Source of the DNA: Roseibium sp. MMSF_3412
GTDB lineage: Bacteria > Pseudomonadota > Alphaproteobacteria > Rhizobiales > Stappiaceae
DNA: 64,000 nt
Direction: 5' to 3'
Assembly (NCBI RefSeq): GCF_030733265.1
Contig: NZ_JASHJI010000005.1
Span: forward strand, 124,001-188,000
Below the pieces are notes generated by a model. It was not told where the DNA came from. It saw only the letters and a program-made list of their open reading frames with translations, and did no database searches. This document shows positions 46,301 to 55,189 of the stretch, one piece after another (the first letter of the stretch is position 1; each line of letters starts with the position of its first letter). A program made the position numbers and the translations under genes.

Positions 46301-47207
46301 CGAACCGCTTGTCACCTGCGTAAACCAGATCGGCACTGCCGCTGACACTCAGACGCCGGTCTTCCGGTCCGTATCTGAATTCGAACTCAGGCACCGCCAC
46401 TTCGGCGATATCAGCCGTGAAGCGGCCCTCGGAAGACCAGATCTTGCTCGTGTCGTCGTCAAGTACAATCGAGGCGATGTTGAAGTTGCCATCGAACGCA
46501 GGGGCCGCGTCGGACTGCTGCAACATCCCGTCGAAAGCAAAATTCACCGCCCAGTCAATCGGCGTCAGTTCACCCTTGATCCGGATACCGAGATCTTTTT
46601 GAGCGCGGCCCGTGGCAATGGAGAGGTTGTAGGGCGAGCCCTCAAGCGTCAGGCTGCCGGTTGCCTTGAAAGGCCCGGCAAGCGACCGGGCGCTGACCGC
46701 GAGATTGCCATCATCGATCCTGTGCGTCTCACCGGACCGCGCATCCACAATGGAAAGTGCACCATCTCGAATGGTGATTTTTTCAAACGCCACGTCTTCG
46801 GGCGGGAGATTGGCCAGGGCACCGTCGGATGTGCGGGCCGTCAGCCAGTCCAGCCTGCCGCTCTCATCGAGTGACAGCGCAAGATGGGGCCGATCCAGCT
46901 CCATGTCGATGACCCGGATTTCCCCCTTCAGGAGCGGCGGCAGCTCTATGCGGACATTGAATTGCGAAACAACGAGGAGGGGATCTTCGGCCTCGCCGAC
47001 GCGTACATCGGAAAAGCTGAGGGACGGTGCAGGCAACAGGCGCAGATCCGCTTCCCCGAGCACGGTGACCTTGTGCCCGAGCGCGCGTTCCGCGTAGGTT
47101 TCGAATGTCGAGCGGTAAACAGTCCAGTCAATAAAAAACGGTCCCACCAGCGCTGCGACAAGCACCAGAATGACGGAAATTCCCAGCGTGATGTAAACGG
47201 AGTTCAG
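43368..47207 (-). CDS. Giant AsmA-family protein (probable CTG start)
   Basis: 1279 residues if started at CTG 47207. That start gives LNSVYITLGISVILVLVAALVGPFFIDW, a complete N-terminal membrane anchor, and has AAGGAG 7 nt upstream. The usual call, GTG 47165, cuts the helix in half. A repeating beta-rich AsmA/DUF3971-type body follows, typical of the bridge-like proteins that move phospholipids through the periplasm. Residues from about 1140 form a charged coiled coil (Glu/Arg/Gln-rich) and a Pro/Ser-rich tail, unusual for the family. Convergent overlap of 7 bp with the EF-hand gene. Confidence 0.9.
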   Translation of the reverse strand: MNSVYITLGISVILVLVAALVGPFFIDWTVYRSTFETYAERALGHKVTVLGEADLRLLPAPSLSFSDVRVGEAEDPLLVVSQFNVRIELPPLLKGEIRVIDMELDRPHLALSLDESGRLDWLTARTSDGALANLPPEDVAFEKITIRDGALSIVDARSGETHRIDDGNLAVSARSLAGPFKATGSLTLEGSPYNLSIATGRAQKDLGIRIKGELTPIDWAVNFAFDGMLQQSDAAPAFDGNFNIASIVLDDDTSKIWSSEGRFTADIAEVAVPEFEFRYGPEDRRLSVSGSADLVYAGDKRFEIRARSKQVDLDRLLGGGPQQPVEINSAGEQLVSALRAVPLPTIDGTISLDVPAVVAGGGIIQNVRLDLETMLGGWRVARLAGRLPGRTLVATQGDLGLEPAMSYRGALSISSDQPGSFLGWWRQKEGSASAMEPITLEGRLNLLPEGAALDNLRLTLAGSEARGGLAYRKPRSGADEFSLNLEADRLDLDAIEKIATLMRPQAGGEGEPAETPALNVSVRLRAKEVVARGVDGKGLALEADYADGGVRIDRLFAEDLAGARLDVAGEIQNLFSAPEGAVAGELEARDLSGLVALAGSVFPDSVFTERLAKAAGSLVPANFQGELKAAARNGETDMTLSLDGNAGGAEAAFSAGLKGRVDDWRDANLQLSVGLKGPDGGKLLQQLGFDIIPLNENDGGRLYAIASGVPSSGLAVQLDATIGTSELSADGDLVIVKDADTEYDVAVSAKTDDLAPIALMAGRVLPVMTGTLPAEISFGMKGRGSQLEIKDAAGRIGETTFEGAVQGDLEPAPGERNRRFSGRLVSNQADLRGLTELVLGPDQWFAAGDGSSIWPTVPFGAPLLDRLDVTLEFEADRLLLDDETEISNPRAEMRLSPTLMRLDGLNGAFAGGGLTGSLSVQRSDAEAAFSGRVKLDRADVRQLVWRPDNRAVASGTLDLFLEFEGAGRSISAIVAGLNGGGTFALEAGDFRGLNPQAFPLVTRAADAGLELQDDRIRDVFVNHMSAGSLPFDRVDGTLTLVGGRLSARNVVVDSARAEIFGSGEVDLRSYDLDADFSLKIDPGEDAVTGAEPQVGLLFEGPVDAPARRVDIAPFTAYLTLRAFEQEVERVEKLQAEILERDRLVRELKRQRQARDRRVREAEAAALAAEELERLRLEEEARALEEQSEQRIEEEAAQPSEPAPVPRQQSILQQDGEDGAFAERIRAVIGDDGPPTTQSVPSSAPPSKPGSDLPPLDPPISIEDLITQDVGAPLVLPGAQ

Positions 47208-47364
47208 GCCTTGTCTCCTTGCTCACCAAAGTCTCCGGCCCCAACATGGGACACTTAGCGCATCTTTCCTCTTCCGCAAACAGCGTGCCGGAAAGTTGCA
47301 ATGACCCCCTTACACATAAACCATCGCAGTTAAAACGAGCTTATTGAACTGATTCGATACAATA

Positions 47365-48780
47365 TCATGACTGCGGCAGGATCTTGCCCGGATTCATCAA
47401 ATTGTGCGGATCAAGCGCCTCCTTGATGGACTGCATGAGTTCAAGCGCGTCGCCGTGTTCGCGCTTCATGTATTTTTGCTTGCCCTGACCGACCCCGTGT
47501 TCGCCCGTGCAGGTGCCTTCCATGTCGAGCGCGCGGATCGCGAGCCTTTCTATGAACGCTTCGCATGTCTTCATTTCGTCCGGATTGTTCGGATCCACAA
47601 GCACCTGAACGTGGAAGTTTCCGTCTCCCACATGCCCCACGATCGGCGCGAGCAACCCCTCGGCCTCGATATCGTCAGCAGTCTGCGTGACACATTCGGC
47701 GAGCCTTGAGATTGGAACGCAGACATCCGTCGCCACGACTTGAGCATCCGGCCGGAGCCCGCGTCCTGCCCAATAGGCATCGTGCCGCGCCGACCAGAGC
47801 TTCGTCCTATCTTCCGCAACCGTTGCCCAGTTGAACGGGCCGCCCCCGAATTCATCCGCAATGGCGGAGAACGTTTCCGACTGTTCCTTGACGCCGGCCT
47901 CGGAGCCGTGAAACTCGAGAAAGAGCGTTGGCGTTTCGGCAAGATCCATCTTCGAATAAAGATTGCAGGCCCGAACCTGCATGCTGTCGAGCAACTCTAT
48001 CCGCGCAACCGGCAAACCCATCTGGATCGTCATGATGACGGCCTGACAGGCCGACTGCACGTCGGGAAAAGGGCAAACCCCGCCGGAGATTGCTTCCGGT
48101 TGCCCGTGCAGGCGGACGGTCAGTTCGGTGATGATCCCGAGAGTTCCCTCGCTGCCCACGAAGAGCCGCGTCAGGTCATAACCGGCCGACGACTTTCGTG
48201 CGCGTCCTCCGGTCCGAATGATATTGCCGTCCGCCGTCACGACCGTGAGCCCGAGAACGGCATCCTTCATGGTTCCGTATCGAACCGCATTGGTGCCTGA
48301 CGCCCGCGTTGCCGCCATGCCGCCAAGACTGGCATCGGCGCCCGGATCGATCGGGAAGAAAAGTCCGGTATCCCGGATATAGCTGTTCATCTGCCTTCGG
48401 GTGACACCGGCTTCGACCCGGCAGTCGAGATCATCGGAATTTACTTCCAGAACGTTGTTCATCCTGCTGAGATCAATAGATATTCCACCCTCAGGCGCAT
48501 TTACATGACCTTCAAGCGATGTGCCCGTTCCAAACGGTATGATAGGGACATTGGCCTCAGCACAGATCTTGACCGTTTCGGCAACTTCCTGCGTTGTTTC
48601 AGCGAACACCACCGCATCCGGCGGCTGGTTCTCCAGCCAGGTTGTGGTATGACCGTGCTGCTCCCTGAGGGCCTGAGAGGTGGCGCAGCGGTCCGCGAAC
48701 CGGGCTTTCAGTCTTTCGATCACGCCCGAAACACTTCCGCTCGGGTCGTCTGAATGCATTACATTTGCTTCGATCGCCAT
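47365..48780 (-). CDS. FAD-linked oxidase (GlcD / D-lactate dehydrogenase type)
   Basis: 471 residues of the FAD_binding_4 / FAD-oxidase C family: PIIPFGTGTSLEGHV (FAD loop), DPGADASLGGMAATRASGTN, and the C-terminal HVGDGNFH and GEHGVGQGK motifs. Oxidises a 2-hydroxy acid such as D-lactate or glycolate. It lacks the Fe-S partner (GlcF) nearby, and lacks a C-terminal Cys-rich domain, which favours D-lactate dehydrogenase. Alone between divergent neighbours. Confidence 0.92.
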   Translation of the reverse strand: MAIEANVMHSDDPSGSVSGVIERLKARFADRCATSQALREQHGHTTTWLENQPPDAVVFAETTQEVAETVKICAEANVPIIPFGTGTSLEGHVNAPEGGISIDLSRMNNVLEVNSDDLDCRVEAGVTRRQMNSYIRDTGLFFPIDPGADASLGGMAATRASGTNAVRYGTMKDAVLGLTVVTADGNIIRTGGRARKSSAGYDLTRLFVGSEGTLGIITELTVRLHGQPEAISGGVCPFPDVQSACQAVIMTIQMGLPVARIELLDSMQVRACNLYSKMDLAETPTLFLEFHGSEAGVKEQSETFSAIADEFGGGPFNWATVAEDRTKLWSARHDAYWAGRGLRPDAQVVATDVCVPISRLAECVTQTADDIEAEGLLAPIVGHVGDGNFHVQVLVDPNNPDEMKTCEAFIERLAIRALDMEGTCTGEHGVGQGKQKYMKREHGDALELMQSIKEALDPHNLMNPGKILPQS

Positions 48781-48919
48781 CGCTGACCGCCATCCTTCCT
48801 GCGGGCCGGATCTTGGCCCCTTGTCTCAGGTGTGAATATGTTAGCGGAAGACAAAAAGGTCAAAGCCAAATCCGGCTTTTGCCGCAGAGCGTTGGAACAG
48901 TTTCCAAAAGGAGAGCCGA

Positions 48920-49417
48920 ATGACCGCACAATGGGGCAACGGGCTGGTAAGAAGTGACGTCATGACCGTGAAGGACGACTGGATCGACTATAACGGCCAT
49001 CTCAACATGGCCTACTACAACGTTCTGTTCGATACAGCGGTAGATCAGGTTTTCGAACGGCTCGGCATGGGGCCGGAATATCTCAAGGAACGTGGCGCAT
49101 CGTTTTTTACCGCCGAGGTTCATGTTTGCTACCTGCGCGAACTCAGCGCTGGGATGCCGGTCGTCGGTACCCTTCAGCTGCTCGATTTCGATTCAAAGCG
49201 CGCGCACTTCTTTCAGGAATTGCGCCACGCGGACGAAGACTGGCTCTCGGCGACATCGGAACAGATGAGCCTCCACGTGGATATGGTTGCCCGCAAGGTT
49301 GCCCCCTGGCCAGAGGACATTCGCACCAACCTGGCCGCGCTCTCAAGCGCGCAGGCCGCACTTGAAAGACCTGAAGCGGCCGGCAGACGCATCGAGATCC
49401 CGAAAAAGGCAGTCTAA
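48920..49417 (+). CDS. Hotdog-fold acyl-CoA thioesterase
   Basis: 165 residues with the 4HBT-type signature DWIDYNGHLNMAYYNVLFDTA near residue 20 and the strand VHVCYLRELSAGMPVVG. Probably hydrolyses a short or modified acyl-CoA; some relatives act in carnitine metabolism, but no such genes adjoin. AAAAGGAGAG precedes ATG 48920. Confidence 0.9.
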   Translation: MTAQWGNGLVRSDVMTVKDDWIDYNGHLNMAYYNVLFDTAVDQVFERLGMGPEYLKERGASFFTAEVHVCYLRELSAGMPVVGTLQLLDFDSKRAHFFQELRHADEDWLSATSEQMSLHVDMVARKVAPWPEDIRTNLAALSSAQAALERPEAAGRRIEIPKKAV

Positions 49418-49530
49418 GTACACTTTAGGGTGATTTTTGCCGATTGACGCTCAAGTAGACCTGTTCATTAACGCCGACTCGGGCAAAATGGCTGCCAACA
49501 GGCAATGTGATCGTTTTCCCGGCCCTACTT

Positions 49531-51174
49531 ATGCGCAAGATATTTGAAACCGCGGGTCAGCTACCGGATATCCTTATCAGCTGGATAACGCCGAACGTGC
49601 GCCAGTTCAGAGCCAACAAGCTTCCGCTCGTCTGGCTGCTGGCAATTTTGGTTGGTGCTCTGGTGGCTCTTGCCGCGATTGCCTTCAGAACGGCGATCGG
49701 GCTCATACAGTGGCCCTGGCTGAGAACCACAACCGAATTCACGATACACGCTGCACTCCAGCAGCCCTGGTACTACATCCTTTTGGCTCCGGTCGCAGCC
49801 GGTCTGGTGGTTGGCTGGATCCTGCACAAATATCATCCCTATCAGCGTGCCGGCGGAGTGGCCGACGTCATCGAGGCGCGGGCCTATGGTGGACGTGGCC
49901 TGCCGCTCAAGGCCGGTCTGTGGTCCGCGCTCGTGACCGCCATTTCCCTTGGCGGGGGCGCTAGCGCCGGCCGTGAAGGCCCGGTTGTTCACCTGGGAGC
50001 GACCCTCGGTACGGCGGTGTGCCAGTTTTTCCAGCTGCCCGACTCCGCCCGCCGAATGCTGCTCGCCTGTGCTGTCGCCAGCGGCGTCTCCGCCTCGTTC
50101 AACGCGCCGATCGCGGGTGTCCTGTTCGCCCATGAAGTGGTGCTCGCCCACTATGCGGTTTCCGCCTTCGTTCCGATCGTGCTGGCGTCTGTCGTGGGAA
50201 CGCTCCTCTCGCGGCTTTGGTTCGGCAACGTTGCCGCTTTCGAAATCCCGCAATACACGATCACGTCTTATCTCGAGATCCCTGCCTTTGCGCTCCTTGG
50301 CCTGACCTGCGCTGCTGTCGCCATCATCTTTCAGTTTGCGCTGATCGGGACGGACTGGACAGCCCGGAACATCACCATGCCGCTGTGGCTGCGGCCCGTG
50401 ATCGGCGGCCTCGCAGTCGGTGCAATCGGCGTCTTTTATCCGGAAATTCTGGGCGTCGGATACGAGGCAACCGACCTGGCGCTGAAGCAGGAACTGACGA
50501 TCAACACCATGCTCACGCTTCTGGTGGTCAAGACAGCTGCAACCGCGATTACGCTGGCATCGCGTTTCGGCGGCGGCATTTTCTCGCCGTCGCTCTATCT
50601 GGGGGCCATGACGGGGGGCGCATTCGGTCTGATAGCCGCATCGGTGTTTCCGGAAATAGCGTCCAGTCACGGCCTCTACGCCATTCTGGGGATGGGCGCG
50701 GTTGCGGCAGCCGTACTCGGCGCGCCGTTTTCAACGACGGTGATCGTGTTTGAACTGACGGGCGGTTATGCGCTTTCAATCGCGCTTCTGCTCGCCGTCT
50801 CAATTGCAACCGGACTGACACAGGCTGTTCACGGCAAGTCCTATTTTCACTGGCAACTCGGCATGCGCGGGTGTTTCGTCAATGAAGGTGCGCACCAGTT
50901 CCTGAGCGAAACGGTAAAGGTGCGCGACTTCATGGATCCGCCGCCGGAAACGGAAGAAGACCGGACGTTCAATCCGGGCGAAGACGGCCCCTATCTCCAT
51001 GACACGGACACGCTGGAAAGCGCGCTGAAGAGCTTCGATTCCTGCGGCAAGGCGACCTTGCCGGTCGTCCGTCACGGCGATGCGACCGAGGTCGTAGGGC
51101 TGGCAAGACATGTCCGGGGCCTGCGATACTTCAACGCCGCACTCATCAAGGCGACCAAGGAAGAGCACCACTGA
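49531..51174 (+). CDS. ClC-family chloride channel/antiporter with CBS-like tail
   Basis: 547 residues with about ten or more membrane helices. GREGP (147-151) carries the gating glutamate, and GGGIFSPSLYLGA is the GxFxP selectivity segment. The GSGIP serine motif is replaced by AGGVADV, so anion selectivity may differ. A C-terminal CBS-like region contains DTLESALKSFDSCGKATLPVV. ATG 49531 is taken; GTG 49507 has a slightly better AGG and is an alternative. Inner membrane. Confidence 0.9.
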   Translation: MRKIFETAGQLPDILISWITPNVRQFRANKLPLVWLLAILVGALVALAAIAFRTAIGLIQWPWLRTTTEFTIHAALQQPWYYILLAPVAAGLVVGWILHKYHPYQRAGGVADVIEARAYGGRGLPLKAGLWSALVTAISLGGGASAGREGPVVHLGATLGTAVCQFFQLPDSARRMLLACAVASGVSASFNAPIAGVLFAHEVVLAHYAVSAFVPIVLASVVGTLLSRLWFGNVAAFEIPQYTITSYLEIPAFALLGLTCAAVAIIFQFALIGTDWTARNITMPLWLRPVIGGLAVGAIGVFYPEILGVGYEATDLALKQELTINTMLTLLVVKTAATAITLASRFGGGIFSPSLYLGAMTGGAFGLIAASVFPEIASSHGLYAILGMGAVAAAVLGAPFSTTVIVFELTGGYALSIALLLAVSIATGLTQAVHGKSYFHWQLGMRGCFVNEGAHQFLSETVKVRDFMDPPPETEEDRTFNPGEDGPYLHDTDTLESALKSFDSCGKATLPVVRHGDATEVVGLARHVRGLRYFNAALIKATKEEHH

Positions 51175-51213
51175 GACCAGGTTTCAGCAGTCGCAGGCCA
51201 GGGACCTGATGTG

Positions 51214-53037
51214 CTAGACCGCTTCCGTTGCCTTTTCCAGCCAGACCCGTTCCTTCGCACCGACAAGCGGACCGATTTCTTCGCGCACACGCGCATGGTA
51301 GCGGTTCAGCCAGTCGCGCTCGGCCTTGGTCAGGAGAGACGCATCGACCAGGCGAAGATCCATCGGCACCAGCGTGATCGTTTCAAATCCGAGCATCGGC
51401 CGTTCGCCTCCGGCAATGTCCCGGGCTTCGGTGACGATCTCAAGGTTCTCGATCCGGATGCCGTATTCACCCGCCGGATAGTAGCCCGGCTCGTTGGAAA
51501 GGATCATGCCCGGTTTCAAAGGCACCGTGCCGGTCTTTGCAATCCGCTGCGGTCCTTCATGGACACCGAGATAGGCCCCGACGCCATGTCCGGTGCCGTG
51601 ATCGAAGTCGAGACCGGCCTTCCAGAGATCGATCCTGGCAAGCGTGTCAAGTTGCGCGCCGCTTGTTCCTTCCGGAAAACGCGCTGTGGAGATGGCGATG
51701 TGGCCCTTCAGAACCAGCGTGAAGTGCCTTTTCATTTCGTCCGAAACGTCACCGACCGCGAGTGTTCGGGTGATGTCGGTGGTTCCGTCCTCGTACTGGC
51801 CGCCTGAATCGATCAGGAACGGCTTGCCCACGGGCACTTTCAGATTGCTGGAGCGGCTGACCCGGTAGTGACAGATCGCACCGTTGGAGGCCGCCGCCGA
51901 AATCGTGTCGAAGGAAATGTCCTTCAAGACACCGGTTTCACGCCTGAAGCCTTCCAGTTTCTGGGCAACCTGGATCTCGTCGAGGCCGCCTTTCGGCGCT
52001 TCCTCGTCGAACCAGCAAAGAAAATTCACATAGGCGGCGGCATCCCGGAGATGTGCATTGCGCGCGCCCTGCAGTTCCGTCGCGTTTTTGACGGCTTTCG
52101 GCAAAAGTACCGGATCCTGTGCCTCGATCAGGCTGCCACCGGCCTCCGTGATCGCGTCGGCGATCCCGATGCCGGCAAGTGCCGGATCGATCATCACCTT
52201 CGCGCCGGGTTTTCCAAGATCGCTCAGGCCCGTCTTGAAAGTGGAAGGTTCCGCGAGATCGGTAAGCTCGGAAAGCGCGTCCCGCACGGAATTGGAGAGT
52301 TTCCGGCCGTCAATGAACAGCGATGGCTTGCCGGACGAAGGCACGGTCGCAAAGGACAGCGGCAGAGGCGTATGCTCGACGTCCGATCCGCGGATGTTGA
52401 ACAACCACGCGATGGAGTCCGGCTGTGTCAGGACACAGGCATCGGCCTTCTTTTCCTTGAGAACGGCCTGGATTTCCGCAATCTTGTCGCCAGATGCCTT
52501 GCCGGCAAGTTCCAGCGGATAAAGCGACACCTGCCCGACGGGGGCGGCTGGCCGGTCTTCCCAGACCGCATCAACGGGATTTTCATTCAGGGTGACGAGT
52601 TCAGCGCCCGCCTCCTCGCAAACGGAGCGCAGACGGCGGACCTCACGCACCGTGTGCAGCATCGCATCGATACCGAGTTTCTGCCCGGGCAGCAGGTTTT
52701 CCTTCAACCAATCGGAAACCGGCTCATTGATGAGATGCTGGGCGGCGAAGACCTCAAGGTCAACCTGATCGCGCACCTGGATCGTGTAGCGTCCGTCGAC
52801 AAAGATCGCCGCCTTATCCCCAAGGATCGCTGCAACACCCGCCGAACCGGTGAACCCGGTCAGCCATTGCAGGCGGCAATCATTGGGTGGCACATATTCG
52901 CCCTGATGCGCATCGGCACGCGGAATGAGAAAGCCGTCGAGACCGAGGCGGGCAAGTTCGGCCCTGAGAAGCGCTGCACGCGGCGCTCCGCAGGAGGGAT
53001 CACTGAGATCATCGAAGGACTGGAACATGCCCGGCAC
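51214..53037 (-). CDS. Aminopeptidase P family metallopeptidase (M24B)
   Basis: 607 residues, the long three-domain form: two creatinase-N domains and the C-terminal pita-bread domain. Metal ligands are visible as D in LIDSGGQY, D in DGTTDITRT, H in GTGHGVG, E in SNEPGYY and E in RIENLEIV. It removes N-terminal residues before proline. GGAGGT lies about 9 nt before GTG 53037; the in-frame ATG 53028 is only three codons later and 18 nt from that SD, so GTG is favoured. Cytosolic. Confidence 0.93.
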   Translation of the reverse strand: MPGMFQSFDDLSDPSCGAPRAALLRAELARLGLDGFLIPRADAHQGEYVPPNDCRLQWLTGFTGSAGVAAILGDKAAIFVDGRYTIQVRDQVDLEVFAAQHLINEPVSDWLKENLLPGQKLGIDAMLHTVREVRRLRSVCEEAGAELVTLNENPVDAVWEDRPAAPVGQVSLYPLELAGKASGDKIAEIQAVLKEKKADACVLTQPDSIAWLFNIRGSDVEHTPLPLSFATVPSSGKPSLFIDGRKLSNSVRDALSELTDLAEPSTFKTGLSDLGKPGAKVMIDPALAGIGIADAITEAGGSLIEAQDPVLLPKAVKNATELQGARNAHLRDAAAYVNFLCWFDEEAPKGGLDEIQVAQKLEGFRRETGVLKDISFDTISAAASNGAICHYRVSRSSNLKVPVGKPFLIDSGGQYEDGTTDITRTLAVGDVSDEMKRHFTLVLKGHIAISTARFPEGTSGAQLDTLARIDLWKAGLDFDHGTGHGVGAYLGVHEGPQRIAKTGTVPLKPGMILSNEPGYYPAGEYGIRIENLEIVTEARDIAGGERPMLGFETITLVPMDLRLVDASLLTKAERDWLNRYHARVREEIGPLVGAKERVWLEKATEAV

Positions 53038-53275
53038 GGTAGTGTGACCTCCACCGCGGATCAAGCCGGATATTTTTCGAAAAACGCGCCAGTTCAATTG
53101 GATGGGCATTGCCGTTTGCAGCGCAGCATTTGTTTTCGCATATGCGAAATATGCAAGCCTGTCATGCGTCTGGAGACCTACCTGAACGAACCTGCAGACT
53201 GCATATAGAGAGCAACAACGAATAAAGACGTTTCTCCCTAGGGAAGCTCTTGAACTTCAAATGGGAATTACCACG

Positions 53276-53479
53276 ATGACTATCGCAACCACGACTTCGA
53301 CCCGTACCGGCAGCAGCTTTGTCCGTCGCGCTTTCGACCGCATGGTCGAAGCCCGGTCCAGCCAGGCGCGCCGCTATGTCAACGGCTACCTCCTGTCCCT
53401 CGACGACGCAACGCTCGCTGCCCACGGCTACGACCGCAAGCAGCTGGAACGTGAAGGGTCCATGACCAACCCGTTCTAA
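53276..53479 (+). CDS. DUF1127 (YjiS-like) small protein
   Basis: 67 residues; the DUF1127 helix pair is seen in RRAFDRMVEARSSQARRYVNGYLLSLDDATLAAHGYDRKQLERE. Small Arg-rich DUF1127 proteins affect phosphate/carbon metabolism and RNA turnover in relatives. ATG 53276 has GGGAA at 8 nt; ATG 53261 is possible. Has its own terminator, so monocistronic. Confidence 0.9.
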   Translation: MTIATTTSTRTGSSFVRRAFDRMVEARSSQARRYVNGYLLSLDDATLAAHGYDRKQLEREGSMTNPF

Positions 53480-53515
53480 GGGGCTCAGGCGCTAAGTTAA
53501 AGCACTGTGCACATG

Positions 53516-53556
53516 AAAAAGGGTCTGCCGGAGTTCCGGCAGACCCTTTTCTTTTG
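53516..53556. terminator. Bidirectional terminator between DUF1127 and prmA
   Basis: 14-bp stem AAAAGGGTCTGCCG / CGGCAGACCCTTTT with a short loop, followed by CTTTT. A/T-runs on both sides serve both convergent genes. Confidence 0.93.
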
Positions 53557-53577
53557 TCACGCCAAATGCAAAGCGGA

Positions 53578-54468
53578 TCAGGCCTGATTGCGCCCGCGCA
53601 CAAGCGTCAGCGTCAGCCAGCCGTCTTTTTCCCGTCTGCGATCCAGAACGAACCCCTGGCAGCGATACGCGAACAGGATCCGCGGTCCGTCCTCAATCCG
53701 CAGGCCGGACAGAACCAGTGTTGCCGACCGCGCCATCTGCGCGCCGATGGACTTCGACATTTTCATGAGCGGCCGCGCCAGTATGTTGGCGATCACAAGG
53801 TCGAACGGGCCGTAATCGCCAAAACGCCGATCCTCAACCCCGTTTGCCGTGAAGCCGGACACCAGATGACCAGCGCCGTTCAGTGCGGCATTTTCCAATG
53901 CGGTCCTGGTCGCGACCGGATCAATGTCGGTTGCCAGGACAGCCTGTTTGGCCTTGAGGGCTGCGGCAATCGCCAGAACACCGGTCCCGGTGCCAAGATC
54001 AAGAATGCGATCGTATTCGCGCAGCGACAGCAACCGGTCGACTTCTTCCAGGCATCCCGCCGTGGTTCCGTGGTGCCCTGTCCCGAAAGCCAGCGCAGCC
54101 TCGATTTCAAGACCGATTGCGCCCGGTGGAACCTTGTCCCTGTCATGGCTTCCATGCACGAGAAAACGACCTGCGCGTACGGGTTTCAGGCCCTCAAGGC
54201 TCTTTTCCACCCAGTTGATGTCTGGCAGTTCCTCTGCCTCAACCGGTGCCGCGAAGGCGTCGCTGCCGACCCGGTCGAGAACCAGCGCCTGCGCTGCGTC
54301 AGCCTCCATGTCGAACAGCAGGATTTCGGCCGCCCAGAACTTGCCGTCTTCTGACGCCTCATAAATCGTGACCGGGTTGCCTTCTTCTTCGAAGGCCTGC
54401 GCGAGGATCTCCGAAATCCGTTTCGCTTCCAGTTCTTCAGCCACGATCCGAACGCGGATGGTTTTCAT
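53578..54468 (-). CDS. prmA: Ribosomal protein L11 methyltransferase
   Basis: 296 residues: N-terminal substrate domain, then a SAM-dependent fold with ILDLGTGTGVLAIAAA (motif I), ATDIDPVAT, and NILARPL (the NPPY-like motif, here N-I-L-A). FGTGHHGTT is diagnostic for PrmA. Trimethylates ribosomal protein L11. ATG 54468 starts the fold; the upstream open frame to 54618 lacks similarity in style. SD weak. Confidence 0.94.
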   Translation of the reverse strand: MKTIRVRIVAEELEAKRISEILAQAFEEEGNPVTIYEASEDGKFWAAEILLFDMEADAAQALVLDRVGSDAFAAPVEAEELPDINWVEKSLEGLKPVRAGRFLVHGSHDRDKVPPGAIGLEIEAALAFGTGHHGTTAGCLEEVDRLLSLREYDRILDLGTGTGVLAIAAALKAKQAVLATDIDPVATRTALENAALNGAGHLVSGFTANGVEDRRFGDYGPFDLVIANILARPLMKMSKSIGAQMARSATLVLSGLRIEDGPRILFAYRCQGFVLDRRREKDGWLTLTLVRGRNQA

Positions 54469-54600
54469 GCCGGTGTCTGCCCAGATGGATTGATCAAGGC
54501 GTGCGGTATAGCCTTGCCGGCGCAAACACACCAGCGTCAAAAACAATTGACTGGTCAAATTCGCGAACTGCGCCATGATTCCGGTGAGCGGAGGTGTGTA

Positions 54601-55167
54601 ATGATCGGGAAATGGCAAAAAAATTCAACGTTTCAGGCGGGACACCTGTTAGCGGCTTTCCTTCTTTGTCTCGTCGCCTTCACCGGCGCTGCGCGTGCGC
54701 AAACGTCCACCGACGATCTGTTTGAAGCCTTGAAAAACGCGCCGAACGAAAAAGAAGCCAGGCTCATCGAGACCGAAATCTGGGAAGCCTGGATTGACGC
54801 AGCGCCCACTCCCGACCTGCGCGAACAGGTGGAAAGCGCCATGCGCATGCGCGGCGAATACAATTATCAGGGTGCACGCGAAGTCCTCGACAAGGTCGTG
54901 GCCGAGGCACCGGATTATCCCGAGGGCTGGAATCAGCGGGCCTTCATCCTGTTTCTCCAAGGCGACTATGAAGCCAGTCTGAAAGACATCAAAAAGGTCC
55001 TGGAGCTCGAACCCCGGCACTTCGGTGCACTCTCAGGCCAGGCGATGATCTACATAACGCAGGGCCGGGCGGAACTTGCTCAAAAGACACTGCGCGATGC
55101 GGTCAACGTGCATCCTTACTTGAAGGAACGCGCGCTGCTCATCAAACCGAAGGGTGTTGATCTCTGA
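54601..55167 (+). CDS. Exported TPR-repeat protein
   Basis: 188 residues with a signal peptide ending GAARAQ and about three TPR motifs (YNYQGAREVLDKVVAEAPDY; AEGWNQRAFILFLQGDYEASLKDIKKVLELEP; ALSGQAMIYITQGRAELAQ). GGAGGTG precedes ATG 54601. A periplasmic scaffold of unknown partner, divergent from prmA. Confidence 0.9.
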   Translation: MIGKWQKNSTFQAGHLLAAFLLCLVAFTGAARAQTSTDDLFEALKNAPNEKEARLIETEIWEAWIDAAPTPDLREQVESAMRMRGEYNYQGAREVLDKVVAEAPDYPEGWNQRAFILFLQGDYEASLKDIKKVLELEPRHFGALSGQAMIYITQGRAELAQKTLRDAVNVHPYLKERALLIKPKGVDL

Positions 55168-55189
55168 AATCCGGCCCAAGCCTTGCTCT

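Noticed and set aside
49418..49530. Promoter boxes for the ClC gene (TTGACG near 49444)
   Set aside because: A -35-like hexamer is present but no convincing -10 lies at 16-18 bp; I cannot support it as a feature.
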